From Tenacibaculum sp. 1_MG-2023 (GTDB taxonomy: Bacteria > Bacteroidota > Bacteroidia > Flavobacteriales > Flavobacteriaceae): 64,000 bases of DNA. Of the stretch, positions 60,779 through 64,000 are shown piece by piece. The stretch spans positions 1-64,000 of the forward strand of contig NZ_JAUORH010000007.1 in NCBI RefSeq assembly GCF_030547425.1. The letters run 5' to 3'. A program made the translations under genes and the position numbers. Each line of letters starts with the position of its first letter. Position 1 is the first letter of the stretch. Below the pieces are notes generated by a model. That model made no database searches, was not told the DNA's origin, and saw nothing but the letters and a program-made list of their open reading frames with translations.

Positions 60779-62575
60779 CTAATCTTTAAGTTCCTGAATT
60801 TGTTTTTCAAGAACTGTTATGCGCGCGCTCAAACGTTCTTCACGCTTCTGTCGCTTCTCGGTATATTCTTTTTCTATGCTGGCAATCTTAGATTTGTAAT
60901 ACCCTTGCATTGCAGTATAAAATGAAATGTTCGTTAGGTTATTTACGTGATTGCTTTCGCCAAAATGGACTTGCTTGGTGAGCATATACCGTATCAGCTT
61001 ATGAAAAATTTCCTTTTTGAACTTCTTCTTGAAATTTTCCACAATCTCAATTCTGGTCATTTTAGATATATCTCCTAAAAGTCCAGAAAAGTATTTCTGT
61101 TGACACAAATAGCCCACATTATTTTCATAGAGCGATAATGAGAATGCGACCATTTCATCTACCGAAAGTGTTTTCTTAGTTTCGATATATTTGGTCTCTC
61201 TTATCATTTCGACAACTTCTTCAAATTGCCTGTTGTTCTCGATTTGCTTCTTGCGGATTTCCCTTTCGTTGATTTTAATGATTTGTTCTTCAGGGGAACA
61301 GTCAGCCATTTTTCTATCAGCCAATGGTGCGGTATAGGTCATCGATTCACTTTTCGATTTTTCGATAATCTTTACAAAGACTTCTTTGTATCTGTATGTT
61401 TCAGGATGGAAAACGATACCATTTACAAATCCATTTTCTTTTGCAGAATTGTATGTTTCCAATTCCCTTGTATAGTTTTCAAGAGCGTCTTTATATTCCT
61501 CCTTAAGTTCTGCTTCAGAATAATCGTAATGTTGGTACTCTTTCTTGATTGCTTCTATTGTAGGTTCAATAGGTTGTTCTATGATTTTCACATCATCGAG
61601 AAGATAGACTTTCAATCCGCTATTTTCCAGTTGGGCGATAATGAGCTGATTTCGTTCTTCGTCTGCCCAGTATTTCTGTATCTCCGGAATAAGAATGATT
61701 TTTTCTTTCTTTACTTTGTCAATCAGGTTCAAAAACGACTTGCTTTTCTTCGATTCATAACAAGCTGATTTTGTACATACCATTTTACCATCCCCGAACA
61801 AATTACCCTGATTTGCCGCATTGAACGGACACTCAATACAAGCTCCAGCTTTTGCAATCAATTTCTTGTCAGCGACATCAAAAGATGCTTTTTCTAAATC
61901 AAAGGTCTGGTCTTTAATCATTCTGTTAACTTGATGGGCATTGAAATCTTCGCCCATAGTTTCAAGCATCATTTGCTGTTCTTCTGGTTCGAATAGTGCA
62001 ACGCCAATTCCTAATGAAATGGTCATATCCCCATTGCGAACAAAATGCTTAAACCCTTCTATAAGTCCAGCTAATTTCAAACGCTGTCTTATAAAATTAT
62101 CACTTCGTCCCAATCGTTTTGCTATTTCAGAAGGTGCATATTTCTCACTCAGAAAGGCAATTGCTTCTGCTTCTTCGGTAGGTTCGACATCTTGTCTTTG
62201 TAGATTTTCGATGATTTGAACTTCCAAAACATCATTATTCTTATACGTTCTCACGATACAGGGTATCGTTTTCTTACTGGCCAATTTACTAGCGCGAAAC
62301 CTGCGTTCGCCCATTACAATGACATACTCTTTTCCAGATTTACGTACAGTAATAGGTTGAAGTACACCGTGCTTTTTGATACTCTCGGAAAGCTGTTGTA
62401 GTAATGCTTCGTTGAATGTCTTTCTTGGTTGCATTGGGTCTGGAATGACCTTATCAATACTCAGGTTTTGAATTTGAAGTCCAATTGCTCTTTGTGTCAA
62501 TTTTTCTTTGACTTCCTTTTTAACGGCTGTACTTGATTTACCGTTTCTACTTGTGGTACTTGCTTTTGTTGTCAT
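60779..62575 (-). CDS. parB: ParB/RepB/Spo0J-family protein
   Basis: This 598-residue protein has a basic N-terminus, a ParB nuclease-like domain (about 38-125; IDKVIPDPMQPRKTFNEALL, ITVRKSGKEYVIVMGERRFR) and a HTH (EEAEAIAFLSEKYAPSEIAK, then RLGRSDNFIRQRLKLAGLIE). A long tail holds a Cys cluster (CIECPFNAANQ, CTKSACYESKK) and ends in a coiled coil. The Cys-rich C-terminal half is typical of large ICE ParB-like proteins. No ParA is present, so a regulatory role is at least as likely as partition. Confidence 0.9.
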   Translation of the reverse strand: MTTKASTTSRNGKSSTAVKKEVKEKLTQRAIGLQIQNLSIDKVIPDPMQPRKTFNEALLQQLSESIKKHGVLQPITVRKSGKEYVIVMGERRFRASKLASKKTIPCIVRTYKNNDVLEVQIIENLQRQDVEPTEEAEAIAFLSEKYAPSEIAKRLGRSDNFIRQRLKLAGLIEGFKHFVRNGDMTISLGIGVALFEPEEQQMMLETMGEDFNAHQVNRMIKDQTFDLEKASFDVADKKLIAKAGACIECPFNAANQGNLFGDGKMVCTKSACYESKKSKSFLNLIDKVKKEKIILIPEIQKYWADEERNQLIIAQLENSGLKVYLLDDVKIIEQPIEPTIEAIKKEYQHYDYSEAELKEEYKDALENYTRELETYNSAKENGFVNGIVFHPETYRYKEVFVKIIEKSKSESMTYTAPLADRKMADCSPEEQIIKINEREIRKKQIENNRQFEEVVEMIRETKYIETKKTLSVDEMVAFSLSLYENNVGYLCQQKYFSGLLGDISKMTRIEIVENFKKKFKKEIFHKLIRYMLTKQVHFGESNHVNNLTNISFYTAMQGYYKSKIASIEKEYTEKRQKREERLSARITVLEKQIQELKD

Positions 62576-62586
62576 AATACTTAAAT

Positions 62587-62722
62587 TTTAGATTAAACAA
62601 TATTTAAGCAGGAACCAAACGGAAGATAAAATCTTGGCTCAAAAGGAAACGGAATAAATAAGCAAAGGAAAGAGCGTTGGATTTATGCCGTAGTCTTTTG
62701 ATGGATGTATTTTACGAGTTTA
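62587..62722 (-). repeat. Leader repeat, copy 2 (parB)
   Basis: This block starts about 11 bp upstream of the parB ATG and aligns with 60524-60660. Differences are scattered substitutions and one net indel. The similarity fades just past TTTACGAGTTTA at the far end. Confidence 0.8.
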
Positions 62723-62871
62723 AATTGCGGTGATATTGTATGATAATAAACTCTCACTAACGAAAAAATATGAATGCTATTTACTAAAATCTATTAACAA
62801 CTATGAAATTTAATAAGGTTTGAGACTAAATAGAAGTAATGTAAACCAATACGAATGAGGTTCTTAAAATA

Positions 62872-62902
62872 GCCAAATGTTGTACCTATGTTGTACCCAA
62901 GT
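62872..62902 (+). repeat. Right-end arm-type repeats (two TGTTGTACC units)
   Basis: The 25-bp block 62878-62902 is identical to 6069-6093, and GCCAAATGTTGTACCT extends the match to the third left unit. All units face the same way at both ends. The gap 62723-62938 shows nothing else that I can support. Confidence 0.7.
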
Positions 62903-62938
62903 CTAAAAATTGTGACGAAATTCCCTTGTTAAAAATAA

Positions 62939-62966
62939 AAAAGCCGAAGATTTCTCTTCGGCTTTT
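62939..62966 (-). terminator. Terminator of the ICE-borne tRNA-Leu
   Basis: AAGCCGAAGA (62941-62950) pairs perfectly with TCTTCGGCTT (62955-62964) around TTTC, with A/T runs on both sides. It is just downstream of the tRNA 3' end on the minus strand. Confidence 0.85.
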
Positions 62967-62967
62967 G

Positions 62968-63049
62968 TGCGGGCGAAAGGACTCGAACCTTCACACCGTG
63001 AGGCACTTGATCCTAAGTCAAGCGTGTCTACCAATTCCACCACGCCCGC
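62968..63049 (-). tRNA. Intact tRNA-Leu(UAG) carried by the element
   Basis: On the minus strand the acceptor GCGGGCG pairs with CGCCCGC with discriminator A. The D arm includes AATTGGTAGACA. The anticodon stem CTTGA/TCAAG encloses loop CTTAGGA, giving anticodon TAG, which reads CUA/CUG leucine codons. A long variable arm and T arm GAAGG-TTCGAGT-CCTTT follow. CCA is not encoded. Its first 40 bases match the host 5' remnant at 63086-63125 at 39 of 40 positions, but anticodon-stem, variable-arm and T-arm bases differ from the host 3' remnant at 5914. Confidence 0.95.
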
Positions 63050-63085
63050 ATTTTAACAATATTTTAATAATAACCATTTGGTTAA

Positions 63086-63096
63086 ATCCTAAGTCT
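63086..63096. other. Right attachment-site core of the ICE
   Basis: ATCCTAAGTCT is identical to 5956-5966. The intact tRNA has the near copy ATCCTAAGTCA at 63010-63020, one base different, giving a possible second recombination site. Confidence 0.82.
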
Positions 63097-63125
63097 AGCG
63101 TGTCTACCAATTCCACCACGCCCGC
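63086..63125 (-). pseudogene. 5' part of the host tRNA-Leu(UAG), split by the element
   Basis: This 40-nt segment holds the 5' acceptor strand GCGGGCG, D arm, 5' anticodon strand CTAGA and the anticodon loop. After GGAT it runs into unrelated sequence (TTAACC) instead of the 3' half. The matching 3' half is at 5914-5957. Confidence 0.88.
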
Positions 63126-63146
63126 GTACTTCTGAATTTGTGGATG

Positions 63147-63176
63147 CAAATATAAACAATACTTGTAAACTACAAA
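63147..63176 (-). promoter_or_regulatory. Promoter of the host tRNA-Leu locus
   Basis: On the minus strand, TTTG (63176-63173), 18 bp, then TATATTTG (63154-63147) match the Bacteroidota promoter. It lies outside the element, 22 bp upstream of the tRNA 5' remnant. The remnant and the intact tRNA at 63049-62968 follow with no terminator between, so it probably transcribes both. Confidence 0.75.
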
Positions 63177-63226
63177 GAAGAAGTATACTATTTTTCTTAT
63201 TTTTGATGCTAATTAATATACAACAC

Positions 63227-64000
63227 ATGCAAAACGTAAAAGATTACATAGCTCAACATAAAGATCGCTTTATTAATGAGCTTATCGATTTATTAAAAAT
63301 TCCATCAGTAAGCGCTGACCCTGCTTATAATCAAGATGTATTAAATACTGCTGATACCATTAAAGATAGTTTAGAAAAAGCAGGGTGTGATAAAGTAGAG
63401 ATTTGCGAAACCCCTGGATATCCTATCGTATATGGAGAAAAAATAGTAGATCCAAACTTACCTACTGTATTAGTTTATGGTCATTACGATGTACAACCTG
63501 CAGACCCTATCGATTTATGGACCTCTCCTCCTTTTGAGCCAGTTATTAAAAAAACAGACATACACCCTGAAGGAGCTATTTTTGCTCGTGGTGCTTGTGA
63601 TGACAAAGGACAAATGTATATGCATGTAAAAGCATTAGAATACATGACCAAAACAGGGAACTTACCTTGTAATGTGAAATTTATGATTGAAGGTGAAGAA
63701 GAAGTTGGTTCTGAAAGCTTAGCATGGTTTGTTCCTAGAAATAGAGAAAAGTTAGCTAATGACGTAATTTTAATTTCTGATACAGGAATGATTGCTAATG
63801 ACATTCCTTCAATCACCACTGGTTTACGTGGTTTAAGTTATGTAGAAGTAGAAGTTACTGGTCCTAATAGAGACTTACATTCTGGTTTATACGGGGGAGC
63901 TGTTGCAAACCCTATTAATATTCTAACACAAATGATTGCTTCATTACACGATGAAAACAATCATATCACCATTCCTGATTTTTACGATAAAGTAGAAGAA
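63227..64000 (+). CDS. M20 family dipeptidase (3' truncated by the window)
   Basis: The first 258 codons are present, from ATG 63227 (MQNVKDYIAQHKDRF). Motifs of the M20/M28 zinc peptidases are visible: VLVYGHYDVQPADP with the first metal His, ARGACDDKGQMYMH with the bridging Asp, and MIEGEEEVGSESL with the catalytic Glu-Glu. LHSGLYGGAVANP begins the dimerisation/lid domain. The protein removes terminal residues from dipeptides in the cytoplasm. It is a chromosomal gene next to the insertion. A likely -7 box TATTTTTG is at 63198-63205. Confidence 0.93.
   Translation, partial: MQNVKDYIAQHKDRFINELIDLLKIPSVSADPAYNQDVLNTADTIKDSLEKAGCDKVEICETPGYPIVYGEKIVDPNLPTVLVYGHYDVQPADPIDLWTSPPFEPVIKKTDIHPEGAIFARGACDDKGQMYMHVKALEYMTKTGNLPCNVKFMIEGEEEVGSESLAWFVPRNREKLANDVILISDTGMIANDIPSITTGLRGLSYVEVEVTGPNRDLHSGLYGGAVANPINILTQMIASLHDENNHITIPDFYDKVEE

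Larger units (their letters stand above)
5956..63096. mobile_element. Integrative and conjugative element (CTnDOT-like tra type) in tRNA-Leu
   Basis: The element runs from integrase at the left end to ParB and a replacement tRNA at the right, about 57.1 kb between 11-bp cores. It holds a tyrosine recombinase, RteC, an excisionase-like HTH protein, a replication-initiator/helicase-loader pair, tra genes E-F-G-I-J-K-M-N, coupling protein, relaxase, mobilisation accessory protein, SSB and ParB. Cargo is a copper module, a mercury module, a Wadjet-like system and a Gabija-like system. No broken transfer gene was seen, so it may be active. TraA-D, L, O, P and Q homologues were not recognised. Confidence 0.93.

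Noticed and set aside
61226..61768. A 180-codon plus-strand open frame over parB
   Set aside because: Antisense to the conserved ParB protein, Phe-rich and low in sense-like motifs.

Overview
The window is a stretch of AT-rich chromosome from a Bacteroidota bacterium, almost certainly Flavobacteriaceae, carrying one complete integrative and conjugative element (ICE) of about 57.1 kb. The family call rests on a gliding-associated type B C-terminal sorting domain, a PorP/SprF protein, Bacteroidota-type promoters (TTTG-N18/19-TAnnTTTG), near-absence of Shine-Dalgarno sequences, and a CTnDOT-style transfer module (TraE-F-G-I-J-K-M-N, RteC, MobB/BfmA).

Chromosome. Left of the element (1-5955) are a truncated type IX-secreted repeat protein, a PorP/SprF protein, an OmpA/TPR protein and a cardiolipin synthase on the opposite strand. 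Right of it (63097-64000) is the start of an M20 dipeptidase. The element has cut a tRNA-Leu(UAG) gene in the anticodon loop. The 3' part remains at 5914-5966 and the 5' part at 63086-63125. The element carries its own intact tRNA-Leu(UAG) at 62968-63049, placed just downstream of the host tRNA promoter.

Element, left to right. (1) Tyrosine integrase at 6178-7392, with candidate arm-type repeats at both element ends. (2) Copper/silver resistance and related genes at 7503-24772: HYC_CC_PP protein, CusA-like pump, TolC-like channel, two DUF3347 copies, haem-binding protein, HMA-AraC regulator, HMA membrane protein, UspA, ATP-cone nuclease, AAA kinase-like protein, CopB P-type ATPase, DUF2911, PepSY, CusB-like adaptor, a half-size asparaginase-like protein and a membrane LuxR-type regulator. 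(3) Excision/replication control at 25031-27834: RteC, a helix-turn-helix excisionase-like protein, a replication-initiator-like protein and a DnaC-like ATPase. (4) A complete four-gene Wadjet-like (JetABCD) anti-plasmid system at 28143-34264. (5) A six-gene mercury/metal operon on the minus strand (39050 down to 34381): ArsR, MerTP, GDCCVxC protein, Fur-like, TonB receptor, CDF transporter. (6) An amidase and the tra module, 39263-47223. (7) A second defence island, 47238-53754: an AlbA_2/RecG-like regulator, a nuclease-like protein, an OLD-family ATPase/TOPRIM protein and a UvrD-like helicase (Gabija-like, with an extra gene). (8) Coupling protein, MobB relaxase, BfmA/BtgA and a candidate oriT, 53780-56981. 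(9) A minus-strand leading-region-like block, 57222-62575: small protein, RadC/JAB, SSB, hypothetical, DUF932 and ParB. It contains a 726-bp hairpin-dense non-coding stretch and a 137-bp promoter-region repeat.

The observations most worth following are the ICE-borne replacement tRNA; a Wadjet system on an ICE whose own circular form is in the size range Wadjet is reported to attack; the Gabija-like locus with an additional PD-(D/E)XK-like gene; the shared 18-bp site before integrase and excisionase genes; the ACCGTA-N-TACGGT dyads next to rteC; and the structured leading region. Function calls come from reading motifs by eye, with no database search.
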